Shown in pieces: positions 23,482-32,935 of a DNA stretch of 64,000 nt (positions within the stretch are counted from its first letter, which is position 1; every line of letters begins with the position of its first letter). Origin of the DNA: CAIWHR01 sp963830485 (lineage in GTDB: Bacteria; Pseudomonadota; Gammaproteobacteria; Burkholderiales; Casimicrobiaceae); assembly GCA_963830485.1 (NCBI GenBank), contig CAWHNE010000035.1:372001-436000 (forward strand), read 5' to 3'. Both the position numbers and the translations under genes were made by a program. The notes beneath the pieces are model-generated. The model searched no databases. It was given only the letters and a program-made list of their open reading frames with translations, and was not told where the DNA came from.

Positions 23482-23566
23482 GTCTCCCCCGCGGAGGCGG
23501 GGGCCCAGTGTCGTCGCGCAATCCAGTGAAATGCAAAGTCACTGGGTTCCCGCCTGCACGGGAACG
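23482..23566. repeat. Dispersed inverted-repeat element (copy 1)
   Basis: Left end GTCTCCCCCGCGGAGGCGGG and right end CACTGGGTTCCCGCCTGCAC flank about 35 bases. Each end is itself a short hairpin and the two ends are mutually complementary (CCAGTG/CACTGG). A related element is at 27078. Such paired 'CCCGCNNAGGCGGG' repeats are widespread in beta- and alphaproteobacterial genomes. Confidence 0.75.
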
Positions 23567-23577
23567 CCGGCCAGTGC

Positions 23578-23832
23578 CTAGCAGCCGCCCTTCTTTTCCT
23601 TCTTCGCCGCGGTCTTGGGCGCCTCGGCCTTGGCCTTGTCCACGGCCTTCTGCTTGTCGGCGTCGGACATCTTGTTCCAGGCTTCCTGGGTCACATTGGC
23701 GGGCTTTTCGAGCTTGGCCGCCGCCATCTTCGCGTCCTTGGCGGCGGCGTCCTTCGGCGGGTCGGCGGCGTGCGCGGTCGCGCTGCCAAACGCGAAAGCG
23801 GATGCCACGAGAATGGGAAAGAGCTTGTTCAT
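23578..23832 (-). CDS. Small secreted lysine/alanine-rich protein
   Basis: 84 residues: a signal peptide (MNKLFPILVASAFAFGSATAHA) followed by a charged, Lys/Ala/Asp-rich helix with KPANVTQEAWNKMSDADKQK and a final KKGGC. I know no function. The single C-terminal cysteine could dimerise or bind metal. It is monocistronic. An inverted repeat (23945-23966) lies 113 bases upstream. Confidence 0.65.
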   Translation of the reverse strand: MNKLFPILVASAFAFGSATAHAADPPKDAAAKDAKMAAAKLEKPANVTQEAWNKMSDADKQKAVDKAKAEAPKTAAKKEKKGGC

Positions 23833-23944
23833 CGGTCCAGTTCCTTATGCGGTCGGTCGGGTTGTGCGCGCCGAACGCCCCAAGCGTTCAGGGGCGCGAG
23901 TATGACGCAACGACATCGCGATGTCCACAGAAGCGTCACCATCG

Positions 23945-23966
23945 AATATGCAAAAGCTTACATATT
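23945..23966. promoter_or_regulatory. Inverted repeat AATATG-N10-CATATT
   Basis: Perfect 6-base arms with a 10-base spacer in an unusually AT-rich spot. The geometry resembles the ArsR operator at 10291. It lies 113 bases upstream of the small secreted protein gene and could be an ArsR/SmtB-type operator. Evidence is pattern only. Confidence 0.3.
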
Positions 23967-23988
23967 GGGCGACGCGGGCCATGATGGT

Positions 23989-24654
23989 TCAGCGTCCGTC
24001 GAGATACCGCGCGTCGTCGAACGTGGCGACCCACTGCGGCCGGTAGACGACCGCGAGCGTGATCACCATGCCCGTGACCGTTGCCTCGCCGAACGCGAGG
24101 TACAGGAAGTACGGCGCGTACTCCCCGAATACAGTCGCCGCCGGCAGCTCGGTCCCCAGCGCTAGGACAGCGGCGCCCGCAAGCGCCGCCGCGGCATAGG
24201 ATAGCCACGCGCCAAAGAACGCAACGACGAACACATAGACGAAGAAGTTCGATGGCAGCCGGCGCTCGGCGAAGCGCAGCACCAGCGCCGTCACCGTCAC
24301 GGGTACGGCCGCCATTGTGACGAACGCGACGCCGGCGTTCATCCAGACTCCACCGCGCACCGCGATCTCGATCGCCACCGCCAGCGCCGCGCCGGCGAGC
24401 GCGAGCGCCGGACCGACCGCCAGCGTGAAAGCCGCGACGCCGAGCAAGTGAAACGTGAAGTCGTCACCAATCGTCGCGCGGATGCTCCCCACCACGATCA
24501 GGCAGAAGATGCCCCCGTACCAGACGTGCACGGCGTCACCCTCGACTACGTGCCGCCACCGCGCGACGCGTACCGCGTGCGCGAGGAGCGGCGCCGCGAG
24601 CACCCAGCCGGCGGCGACCATGGCGAACGGCAGCGAGGCGGTGGTGGGATCCAT
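23989..24654 (-). CDS. CbiM-like energy-coupling-factor transporter permease
   Basis: A 221-residue protein with about seven membrane helices, GDDFTFHLLGVAAFTLAVGPALAL and a C-terminal FGEATVTGMVITLAVVYRPQW, as in the 'energy-coupling factor ABC transporter permease' group related to CbiM. Family members take up nickel or cobalt. No ATPase or CbiQ partner is nearby. The canonical N-terminal metal-binding MHIxxG motif of CbiM is absent, so the substrate is open. It is divergent from the Crp/Fnr gene with 66 bases between the starts. Confidence 0.65.
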   Translation of the reverse strand: MDPTTASLPFAMVAAGWVLAAPLLAHAVRVARWRHVVEGDAVHVWYGGIFCLIVVGSIRATIGDDFTFHLLGVAAFTLAVGPALALAGAALAVAIEIAVRGGVWMNAGVAFVTMAAVPVTVTALVLRFAERRLPSNFFVYVFVVAFFGAWLSYAAAALAGAAVLALGTELPAATVFGEYAPYFLYLAFGEATVTGMVITLAVVYRPQWVATFDDARYLDGR

Positions 24655-24720
24655 GTATCGATGTGCGCGGCGAATGCCTCATTGTAGAATTCGTCTCGCT
24701 GTCCTGTCCGACCGTCGTCC

Positions 24721-25419
24721 ATGTCGCTCGCCACGACCCCGCCCGCCACGCAGGATCTGTCGCCGCTCGCCGCGCGGATCGTCGACGCGTTTCCGACGCT
24801 CGCCGACGCGCCTGCCCCGACACTCGAGCGAATCGCGAAGGCCGCCGTGTACCGCAAGGTACAGGCGGGCACCGTGATGTTCAGCGAGCGCTCGCCCTGT
24901 TCCGGTTTCCCGCTCATCCTCTCCGGATCCGTGCGCGTGCTGCAGCGCTATCCGAACGGCCGCGAGCTGCAGCTCTACCGCGTGAAGCCGGGCGAATCCT
25001 GCCTGCTGTCCGGAAGCTGCCTGCTCGGCAGCACCGATTACGACGCCACCGGCATCGCCGAGACCGATGTCGAGCTGCTCGTGCTGCCGCCGACGGAATT
25101 CAACGCGCTGATCGCCGGGGACGAGACGTTTCGCCGCCACGTGTTCGCGCTGTTCGGCGAGCGGCTCGCCGCGGTGCTGCAGATCGTCGAGGCGGTCGCC
25201 TACCAGAAGCTCGATCAGCGTCTCGCGGCGCTCCTCGTCGGCAAGCCCGGCCGCGAGATCAACGCGACGCATCAGGCGCTCGCCGACGAACTCGGCAGCG
25301 TCCGCGAGATCGTGTCGCGGCTCCTGCGGACTTTCGAGGACCGTGGCTGGGTCGAGCTCGGTCGCGAGCGGATCACGATCCTCGATCGCGACGCGATCGC
25401 CGCGCTCGCAAAGGGTTAG
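24721..25419 (+). CDS. Crp/Fnr-family transcriptional regulator
   Basis: A 232-residue regulator with an N-terminal cyclic-nucleotide-type beta barrel (about 30-150), a dimer helix and a C-terminal winged helix. The recognition helix SVREIVSRLLRTFE has the E-x-x-S-R pattern of FNR proteins, which read TTGAT half-sites, together with the RE pair of Crp. It lacks the N-terminal cysteine cluster of FNR but has C60, C94 and C100 (SPCSGFP, ESCLLSGSC), which could bind a cofactor or respond to redox state. Likely targets in the window are the TTGAT-N4-GTCAA sites at 36834 and 61407 and possibly the TGTGAC palindromes. Those links are inference. Confidence 0.85.
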   Translation: MSLATTPPATQDLSPLAARIVDAFPTLADAPAPTLERIAKAAVYRKVQAGTVMFSERSPCSGFPLILSGSVRVLQRYPNGRELQLYRVKPGESCLLSGSCLLGSTDYDATGIAETDVELLVLPPTEFNALIAGDETFRRHVFALFGERLAAVLQIVEAVAYQKLDQRLAALLVGKPGREINATHQALADELGSVREIVSRLLRTFEDRGWVELGRERITILDRDAIAALAKG

Positions 25420-25460
25420 CGCGCCGGCGGCCTCCGACCCGTGATCGGGCATCGGGGCGC

Positions 25461-25488
25461 CGAGTCGTCGGCCGCTTGCGGCGACTCG
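25461..25488. terminator. Possible bidirectional hairpin between convergent genes
   Basis: CGAGTCGTCG and CGGCGACTCG form a 10-base stem with one mismatch and an 8-base loop between the convergent crp/fnr and rrf2 genes. No T-run on either side. Confidence 0.3.
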
Positions 25489-25503
25489 CGATCGCTCGCG
25501 CCG

Positions 25504-25920
25504 CTACTTCCGTTGCTGCCTGTCGATCAGCCGCAGCATCGTCGCCAGCGTGATCGAGCTCATCGTCGCCTTCGCGATCTCGTCGATCTCGGACAGCACG
25601 ACGTTGAGCGCGCGGCCGACGGGCGTCCGATCGCCCGGCTCGCGCCGTTCCGCGTCGGGCGGGACGAAATCCTCGAACAGCCGGATCACATCCATCAGCG
25701 TGAGCCGCCGCGCGTTGCCGGCGAAACGGTAGCCGCCGCCGACGCCACGCACCGATTCGACGACGCCCGCGCGCGCGAGCTCGGAGAGGACCTTCGCGAG
25801 ATGGTGCGGCGACACGCCGTACTTGCCGGCGATCTCGGCCGCGGAGATGTGGCGAGTCGGATCCTGCGCGAACTCGAGGACGCTGTACAACGCGAGCGAC
25901 GTGTTCTTCTGAAGCTTCAC
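25504..25920 (-). CDS. Rrf2-family transcriptional regulator without cluster cysteines
   Basis: A 138-residue winged-helix protein: ISAAEIAGKYGVSPHHLAKVLSELARAGVVESVRGVGGGY is the typical Rrf2 DNA-binding and wing region. The start is a GTG at 25920 that overlaps the stop of the upstream acetyltransferase (GTGA). The protein contains no cysteine at all, so it cannot hold the [2Fe-2S] cluster of IscR or NsrR. It must sense something else, like CymR-type members. Co-transcription with an acetyltransferase is the only functional hint. Confidence 0.8.
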   Translation of the reverse strand: MKLQKNTSLALYSVLEFAQDPTRHISAAEIAGKYGVSPHHLAKVLSELARAGVVESVRGVGGGYRFAGNARRLTLMDVIRLFEDFVPPDAERREPGDRTPVGRALNVVLSEIDEIAKATMSSITLATMLRLIDRQQRK

Positions 25921-26456
25921 CGCTCGAGGTCCATCTCGAGCGGAATGAACGGCCCGGCCATCATTCCCTGGCTGCGGAAGAATGCGAGGATCAGCGTGTT
26001 GTCGCGCGAGAGCATCGTGCGCACCTTGCGCACACCCGCGCGCCGGAAGGCGGCGCAGATGGCCGACAGGAGCCGCGAGCCGACACCCGCCTGCCGCGCG
26101 GCGGGCAGGACGTCGATGCCGAAGACCCAGCCGCACGGCGGCGAGCCGAATTCCCAATCGCGGACCTCGCCTATTACGAAGCCGACGACGCGCCCGTCCG
26201 CCTCGGCGACGAGGAACTGACGGCCGGCCTCGGCCGTCGCGCCGTAACGCTGATAGACGGACTTCCAGTAGGCGCGCTTCTCGAGCCCGGTCACCGTCGC
26301 GTCGATCGCGACAACCGGGTCGAGGTCGCCCCGGCGCACCGGACGGATCGTGACGGCGGCGGGCGGGTCGGACGGGGCGCGGCGGCGGCCGCCGAGCCGC
26401 GCCGTTTCCCCGTTTTTCGCCCTCGCCGCCAGCGTCCCGCGCACGCGCCTCCCCAA
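25917..26456 (-). CDS. GNAT-family N-acetyltransferase
   Basis: Up to 179 residues. The GNAT domain begins at VTIRPVRRGDLDPVVAIDATVTG (about residue 35), so a later start such as the GTG there is possible. The acetyl-CoA loop reads RQAGVGSRLLSAICAAF and the C-terminal motif AFFRSQGMM. The opening IRPxxxxDLxxVVAID is shared with the tandem acetyltransferase at 37404. It overlaps the Rrf2 gene by 4 bases. The target could be a protein lysine, such as an acyl-CoA ligase, but this is speculative. Confidence 0.78.
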   Translation of the reverse strand: MGRRVRGTLAARAKNGETARLGGRRRAPSDPPAAVTIRPVRRGDLDPVVAIDATVTGLEKRAYWKSVYQRYGATAEAGRQFLVAEADGRVVGFVIGEVRDWEFGSPPCGWVFGIDVLPAARQAGVGSRLLSAICAAFRRAGVRKVRTMLSRDNTLILAFFRSQGMMAGPFIPLEMDLER

Positions 26457-26459
26457 AGA

Positions 26460-26473
26460 ATGACCCAGATCAA
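26460..26473 (-). promoter_or_regulatory. FNR-like motif TTGAT-N4-GTCAT
   Basis: Read on the leftward strand, it matches the FNR consensus at eight of ten positions. It lies between the leftward acetyltransferase/Rrf2 pair and the rightward thioesterase/pad genes. 26474-26635 otherwise shows no feature that I can support. Confidence 0.35.
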
Positions 26474-26635
26474 GTCCAAATCGGCATTCGGATGCAAGAT
26501 TAGCGACTATTCGCCAAAGTCACAACCCGCGTCCAGGCAGAGAGCGCGGAACGACGGTGCCGCCACCGAACGCGCCGCGCCCGCACCGCAGCGCAGATCG
26601 GGCGGCTTGCGCGCCGCCCTTGAGGAGGAGGATCC

Positions 26636-27046
26636 ATGAAGGCCAGTCTCGCCGCAGGCGTCGCCTCGACGGTCAAGCACACCGTCGACCGCGAGCGCAC
26701 GATCGGCTTCATGGGCGAGAAGGGGCGCGTGTACGCGACGCCGATGCTCGTCCGCGACATCGAGATGGCGTCGCGTGATCTGCTGCTCGCGCACCTCGAC
26801 CCGGGTGAGGATTCGGTCGGCACGCGCATCGAGCTCGACCACCTCGCCGCGACACTGCTCGGCATGCAGGTCGAGCTCACGGTCACCGTCACCGGCGTCA
26901 ACGGGCGCGCGGTTACGCTCGAAGTGAGCGGCCGCGACGACGTCGACCTCATCTGCAAGGGCAAACACAGCCGCTTCGTCGTCGACGTGGCGAAGACGCA
27001 GGAGCGGCTCGCGGCGAAGGCGCACAAAGCGGGGATCGCGTGGTGA
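26636..27046 (+). CDS. Thioesterase (hotdog fold, FlK-like)
   Basis: A 136-residue single hotdog domain: VYATPMLVRDIEMASRDLLLAHLDPGEDSVGTRIELDHLAATLLGMQVEL is typical of the FlK-like 'thioesterase family' group. The conserved Thr (ATPML), Glu (ELDH) and His that act in FlK are present. GAGGAGGA lies 6 bases before the ATG. It precedes padB, so it may hydrolyse an aromatic acyl-CoA such as phenylglyoxylyl-CoA, or relieve CoA trapping. That substrate is inferred from the neighbourhood only. Confidence 0.78.
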   Translation: MKASLAAGVASTVKHTVDRERTIGFMGEKGRVYATPMLVRDIEMASRDLLLAHLDPGEDSVGTRIELDHLAATLLGMQVELTVTVTGVNGRAVTLEVSGRDDVDLICKGKHSRFVVDVAKTQERLAAKAHKAGIAW

Positions 27047-27077
27047 TGGCTACTCCTCGACGCGCGAATCATGTTCG

Positions 27078-27152
27078 ATCGTCATTCCCGCGAAGGCGGG
27101 AATCCAGCGTCGTTCGTCGAAAGTCACTGGGTCCCCGCCTGCGCGGGGACGA
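27078..27152. repeat. Dispersed inverted-repeat element (copy 2)
   Basis: Begins CGTCATTCCCGCGAAGGCGG and ends CCCCGCCTGCGCGGGGACG, with complementary outer ends and a central AGTCACTGGGT as in the copy at 23482. It fills most of the 135 bases between the thioesterase and padB genes. Confidence 0.78.
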
Positions 27153-27181
27153 CAACCTTGTCGACTGACGGCCGCCGAGCG

Positions 27182-29945
27182 ATGCCAGGCGACGCGACGC
27201 GACGGATCCCGACGTACTGCTACCAGTGCGTCGCTGGCCCCGATCTCCTCACCGTCAAGGTCGTCGACGGCGTGGCGACCGAGGTCGAGCCCAACTTCTG
27301 CGCGGCCGACGCGCATCCGGGCGGCGGCAAGGTCTGCGTGAAGGCGTACGGCCTCGTGCAAAAGACCTACAACCCCGATCGGGTACTCACGCCGATGAAG
27401 CGAACGAACCCGAAGAAGGGGCGCGGCGAGGATCCCGGATTCGTGCCGATCACGTGGGACGAGGCGTTCGACCTCGTCGCCGAAAAACTCAACAAGCTGC
27501 GCGCCGACGGGCTCACCGACGATTCCGGCTATCCGCGCCTCGCCGTCAGCCTGGGCGGCGCCGGGCACGCCGCAGTCGTACATGGGCACGTTTCCCGCGT
27601 TCCTCGCGGCGTGGGGGCCGGTCGACATGGGCTTCGGGTCCGGCCAGGGCGTCAAGTGCTACCACTCCGAGCACCTGTACGGCGAGTTCTGGCATCGCGC
27701 GTTCACGGTGTCGCCCGACACGCCGCTCTGCGACTACCTGATCTCCTGCGGCGCGAACGTCGAGGCATCCGGCGGCGTCGTCGGCGTCTGGCGGCACGCG
27801 AACGCGCGCGTGCGCGGGATGAAGCGCGTGCAGGTCGAGCCGCACCTCTCGGTGACCGGCGCGTGCTCGGCCGAGTGGGTGCCGATCAAGCCGAAGACCG
27901 ACGCCGCGTTCCTGTTCGCGCTCGTCCACGCGCTGCTGCACGACTTTCCGCGCACGCGGCTCGACCTCCGCTTCCTCGCGAAGCACACGTCGTCGCCCTA
28001 TCTCGTCGGCCCGCACGGCTACTACCTGCGCGACCGCGCGACCCGGAAGCCGCTGGTGTGGGATTCGGCGCGTCGCGTCGCGGTGCCTTTCGACACGCCC
28101 GGGATCGTCGAGACGCTCGAAGGACGCTTCGAAGTCGACGCGATCGAGATCGGTCCGGACGATGACGTGCTGGCCGACGGCGTGCTCGCCGGAGAGACGG
28201 CGTTCTCGAAGCTCGTCGCCCACATGGCGCAATACTCGCCCGAGTGGGCCGAAACGATCTGCGAAGTGCCCGCGGCAACGATGCATCGGATCGCGCGCGA
28301 GTTCGTCGACCACGCGCACGTCGGCGAGACGATCGAGATCGAGGGACAGCGGCTGCCGTACCGGCCGGTCGCGGTGTCTCTCGGCAAGACGGTCAACAAC
28401 GGCTGGGGCGGCTTCGAGTGCGTCTGGGCGCGCACGATGCTCGCGGCGCTGGTCGGCGGGCTCGAGGTGCCGGGCGGCACGCTCGGCACGACGGTGCGCC
28501 TGAACCGCCAGGTGCCGGCGCGCGTCGACAGCGTGCTGCCGGGCCCCGACGGCTTCATGGAGTACCCGCTCAACCCGACCGACAAGGCGCACTGGTCGCC
28601 GAATCCGAACATCCGCAACGCGTACCGGACGATGGTGCCGCTCGCGGCCAACGGCCCGTGGAGCCAGGCGCTCGGCCCGACGCATTTCTCGTGGATGTTC
28701 CTGGACGAGACGCCGAAGGGGCTGCCGCGCGTCACGTTCCCCGACGTGTGGTTCGTCTACCGGACCAATCCCGCGATTTCGTTCTGGGACACGGCCAAGC
28801 ATCGGCGACACGATGGCACGCTTCCCGTTCATGGTCGCCTTCGCCTACACGCGCGACGAGACGAACCACCACGCGGATATCCTGCTGCCCGAGGCGACCG
28901 ACCTCGAAAGCCTGCAGCTGATCCGCATCGGCGGGTCGAAGTTCGTCGAGCAGTTCTGGGACTGCACGGGTTTCGCGCTGCGCCAGCCGGCCGTCGCGAC
29001 GCAGGGCGACGCGCGCGACTTCACCGCGATCGCGACCGAGCTCGCGCGCCGCACCGGCCTGCTCGAGAAGTACAACGCGTCGATCAACAAGGGCGCCGCC
29101 GGCGTGCCGCTCAAGGGCCCGCACTGGGACGCGACGCTCGCGCCAGACGTCGCGCACGCGCCCGAGGTCGATCTGGGATGCGGTCTGCCGCGCAGCGAGC
29201 GCCGAGCTGACCGACGGCCGCGAGTCGCACGGACTCGCATGGTGGAAGGAGCACGGGCCTCGCGACGAAGCCGTTCCCGCGCATCAAGTGGTACCTCTAC
29301 CCGACGCTCGTCGAGAAGGGGCTGCGCTTCGAGCTGCCGTACCAGGAGCGGCTGCTGCGCATCGGCACCGAGCTCGGGCGCCGTCTGCACGAGCACGACA
29401 TGCACTGGTGGGACCACCAGCTGCCGGAGTACCAGGCACTGCCGAAGTGCAAGGACTTCGGCGCGCCGTGGGTCGCCGCGCTCGAGAAGGTCGGCGGCAA
29501 GCCGCAGGACTACCCGTTCTGGCTCCTCACCGCGCGCAGCATGCAGTACGCGTGGGGCGCGAACGTCGGCATGCAGCTCATCAAGGAAGTCGCCGACAAC
29601 GTCAAGGGTCACCGCGGCGTGATCATCAACACGCAGGCCGGCGGCGCGGCTCGGCATCCGCGACGGCGAGCAGGTCGAGATCGCGACGCCGCAGCGCGCG
29701 GTGCGCGGCCGCGCCGTGCTGCGCCAGGGGATCCGCCCCGACACGCTGCTCTTGATCGGCCAGTTCGACCACTGGGCGACGCCGTTCACGAAGGACTTCG
29801 GCGTGCCGCGCATGAACTCGCTCGCGTCGATGTCGCTCGACCTTACCGACGCGACCGGATCCGGCGCGACATCGTGCGGGTCGAAACGCGGCGGATCGCC
29901 GACCGCGCCGCCGTGGCGCCGGGAGCGCAGCGTGCGAACGTATGA
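27182..29945 (+). CDS. padB: Phenylacetyl-CoA:acceptor oxidoreductase, molybdopterin large subunit (frameshifted)
   Basis: About 918 residues when six frame changes are bridged (near 27559, 28805, 29177, 29251, 29648 and 29866; the first five each behave as one extra base). The N-terminal FeS motif IPTYCYQCVAGPD...GGKVCVKAYG and a molybdopterin domain with QGVKCYHSEHLYGEFWHRAF follow. The C-terminal cofactor part reads FDHWATPFTKDFGVPRMNSL. It has no clear Tat signal. It overlaps an FeS gene and is followed by a membrane subunit and phenylacetate-CoA ligase, the padBCD-padJ arrangement of anaerobic phenylacetate degraders. The enzyme oxidises phenylacetyl-CoA at the alpha carbon. Another substrate for this three-subunit family is possible, but the ligase makes this best. 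Confidence 0.72.
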
Positions 29946-30662
29946 CCCGCTGGGCGATGGTCGCCGACCTCAGGCGCTGCGTGGGCTGCCAGACCTGCAC
30001 GGCGTCGTGCCGGCACGCGAACGCGACGCCGCCCGGCGTGCAGTGGCGCCGCGTGCTCGACGTCGAGCAGGGCGAATACCCGGACGTCCACCGCGCATTC
30101 GTCCCGGTCGGCTGCCAGCACTGCGACGACCCGCCGTGCATGGACGTCTGCCCGACGACGGCGACGAAGAAGCGCGCCGACGGCATCGTCACGATCGACT
30201 ACGACCTCTGCATCGGCTGCGCGTACTGCGCGGTCGCCTGCCCGTACCAGGCGCGCTACAAGACGATGCGGCCTGCTGTACGCGTACGGCTCCGCGATGG
30301 CGAACGAGACGAAGCGCCGCGACGATTCGCGGCTCGCGGTCGCCACCAAGTGCACGTTCTGCGTCGACCGGATCGACGCGGGCCTCGCGCAGGGATTGAA
30401 GCCCGGTGTCGACCCCGAGGCGACGCCCGCGTGCGTCAACGCGTGTATCACGCAGACGCTCACGTTCGGCGATCTCGACGATCCGACGAGCAACGTTTCG
30501 CGAGCTCATCGGCGACGCACAAGCATTTCCGTATGCACGAGGAGCTCGGCACCGGCCCCGGCTTCTACTACCTGTGGGACGCCGGCGAACCCGCGGCGGC
30601 GGAACTGAGCGGCCGGGCCGAGGCGCGATCTCCGGGAGCGCAGCGGCGACATCGCAGCGTGA
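29942..30662 (+). CDS. padC: Phenylacetyl-CoA:acceptor oxidoreductase, FeS subunit (frameshifted)
   Basis: About 238 residues after removing four extra bases (near 30276, 30501, 30518 and 30626); the corrected length is then divisible by three. Four cysteine groups for [4Fe-4S] clusters are seen: CVGCQTCTASC, CQHCDDPPCMDVC, CIGCAYCAVAC and CTFCVDRI...ACVNAC. It overlaps padB (ATGA) and its TGA overlaps the GTG of the next gene. It passes electrons from the molybdenum subunit to the membrane anchor. Confidence 0.75.
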
Positions 30663-31524
30663 CCTATCCCGACGCAAGGTTACGGCTCGCACGGGCCCGA
30701 TCCGTGGCACCAGACGAGCTGGGATGTGCGCGCCGCCGGCAACTTCATCGGCGGCGGCATGGGCGGCGGCCTCATCGTGTTCACGCTGCTGTCGGGCGCG
30801 ACCGGCGTCGAACGCGCCGCGCTGCTCATTGCCGGGCTCGCGCTCGTCGGCTTCGGCCTCTTCTGCGTCTCGCTCGAGTTCGGACGCCCCTTGCGCGCGC
30901 TCAGACGTATTCCGCAATCCGCGCACGTCGTGGATGGCGCGCGAGGCGTGGACATCGGTCGCGCTCGTTCCCGCGGTGCTCGCTACCGCGGTCGGCGTCG
31001 CGGGCGCCTCGTGGCTCGCGCTCGCGTTCGCGCTCCTGTTCGTCGGCTGCCAGGCGCGACTGCTACAGGCCGCGAAAGGCATTCCCGCCTGGCGCGAGCC
31101 GGCCATCGTGCCGCTGATCGTGTTTACCGGCCTGACCGAAGGAGCGGGCTTGTTCTTCGTCGCCGCGCCCTGGCACGGCGCTGCCACGTTGTCGTCGCTC
31201 ATCGCCTTCGGCGTGCTGCTGCTCGTCCGCATCGTCGCCTGGCTGGCGTATCGTCGCCGCCTCGCGGACAAGGCGGCACCCGGCGCCATTGCGGCGCTCG
31301 ACCGCGCAGGCCTCGTGCTGCAGATCGCGGGAACCGCGCTCCCGCTCGCGCTCGCGGGCGTCGCGGGATTCATCGTGGGCGACGCGGTGCTGGCGCTCGC
31401 CGGCATCGCCGGCCTGCTCGCCGCGCTTTCGGGGGCCTTTCTCAAGCTCGTGCTCGTCACGCGCGCGGGCTTCAACCAGGGCTTCGCGCTGCCGCACCTG
31501 CCGGTGCGCGGCGTCCGGATGTAA
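30659..31524 (+). CDS. padD: Phenylacetyl-CoA:acceptor oxidoreductase, NrfD-like membrane subunit (frameshifted)
   Basis: About 287 residues after removing two extra bases (near 30690 and 30905). It starts with GTG, overlapping the padC stop. The opening YGSHGPDPWHQTSWDVRAAGNFIGGGMGGGLIV is the first NrfD-type helix; about eight helices follow, including LALAGVAGFIVGDAVLALAGI. It should deliver electrons to quinone. It is the last of the tightly overlapping padBCD set; the ligase gene follows after 36 bases. Confidence 0.75.
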
Positions 31525-31560
31525 CGCGAGTCCGTAGAGCGATCGCAGCGAGGAGGCGTC

Positions 31561-32921
31561 ATGGGCGCAACGACGATGGCGGAAGTCGGGATCGGGACCG
31601 CGGCCGGCGCGCGCTTCTACTTCCAGCGCGACGTCGAGACGATGCCGCGCGAGCGGCTCGCGGCGCTGCAGCTCGAGCGGCTGCGGGCGACGGTGCGCAA
31701 CGCGTACGACCACGTGCCGCTGCATCGCAGCGCGGCTCGACGCCGCCGGCGTCGACCCCCGAGGCGATCGCGAGTCTCGACGACGTGCGCGCGCTGCCGT
31801 TCACGGTCAAGACCGACCTGCGCGACCACTATCCGTTCGGGATGTTCGCGCGGCCGCGTCGCGGGTCTCGCGCGGCTGCACGCGTCGTCCGGCACGACCG
31901 GCAAGCCGACGGTGGTCGGCTACACGCGAACCGACTCTCGACACCTGGGCCGACCTGATGGCGCGCTCGATCGCGTGCGCCGGGGCGCGCCGCGGCGACG
32001 TGATCCACAACGCGTACGGCTACGGCCTCTTCACCGGCGGGCTCGGCGCGCACTACGGCGCCGAGCGGCTCGGCGCCATCGTCGTGCCGATGTCGGGCGG
32101 CTCGACCGAGCGGCAGGTCGCGCTGATCGTGGACTTCGGCGCGCGCGTGCTGTGCGCGACGCCCTCGTACGCGCTCGCGATCGCCGAGGTGGCCGAACAG
32201 CATGGGCGTCGACCTCCGCGCATCGCGGCTCGCGGTCGGACTCTTCGGCGCCGAGCCGTGGAGCGAGGCGATGCGCCGCGAGATCGAGGCGCGGCTGGGC
32301 TTGCGCGCGATCGACATCTACGGCCTCTCCGAGATCATGGGCCCCGGCGTCGCGTGCGAATGCGAGTGCCAGTCCGGCCTGCACGGCTGGGAGGATCACT
32401 TCCTGTTCGAGGTGATCGATCCCGAGACGGGCCGGCCGCGTGCCGGAAGGCGAGGCCGGCGAGCTCGTGATCACGACGCTGACCAAGGAAGCGCTGCCGA
32501 TGCTGCGCTACCGCACGCGCGACATCACGCAGCGTGACGACCGCGCCGTGCGACTGCGGCCGCACGCACCTGCGCATCCTGCGCATCACCGGCCGCAACG
32601 ACGACATGCTGATCATCCGCGGCGTCAACGTCTACCCGTCGCAGATCGAGGCGGTGCTGGTCGGCCTGCCCGGGATCGCGCCGCACTACCAGCTCGTCGT
32701 CGAGCGCCGCGGCAGTCTCGATCACGTGAACGTCGAGGTCGAGGCAGAGGCCGGCGTCGACGGCATCGCTCGTTCGAGGCGCATCGCGCACCGCGTCGCG
32801 CATCACATCAAGTCGCTGGTCGGCATCACCACCGACGTCGTCGGTGAAGACGCCGGGCGAGATTCCGCGCTCGCAGGGCAAGGCGGTGCGCGTGCGCGAC
32901 CTGCGGCCGAAAGGCAACTAG
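31561..32921 (+). CDS. padJ: Phenylacetate-CoA ligase, anaerobic (frameshifted)
   Basis: About 450 residues once eight extra bases are removed (near 31735, 31761, 31861, 31934, 32204, 32441, 32530 and 32844), giving a length divisible by three. The AMP-binding motif SSGTTGKPTVVGYT, the IYGLSEIMGPG region, the RTRD motif and the C-terminal PRSQGKA with the catalytic lysine are all of the PaaK/PadJ type. It makes phenylacetyl-CoA from phenylacetate, ATP and CoA. The pad genes upstream support phenylacetate, but other aryl acids cannot be excluded. GAGGAGG precedes the ATG. Confidence 0.82.
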
Positions 32922-32935
32922 GGCCTGTTCGGGCT

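Noticed and set aside
27071..27181. Start of the padB frame inside the repeat element (MFDRHSREGGNPASF...)
   Set aside because: The residues come from the dispersed repeat. The ATG at 27182 gives the normal N-terminus.
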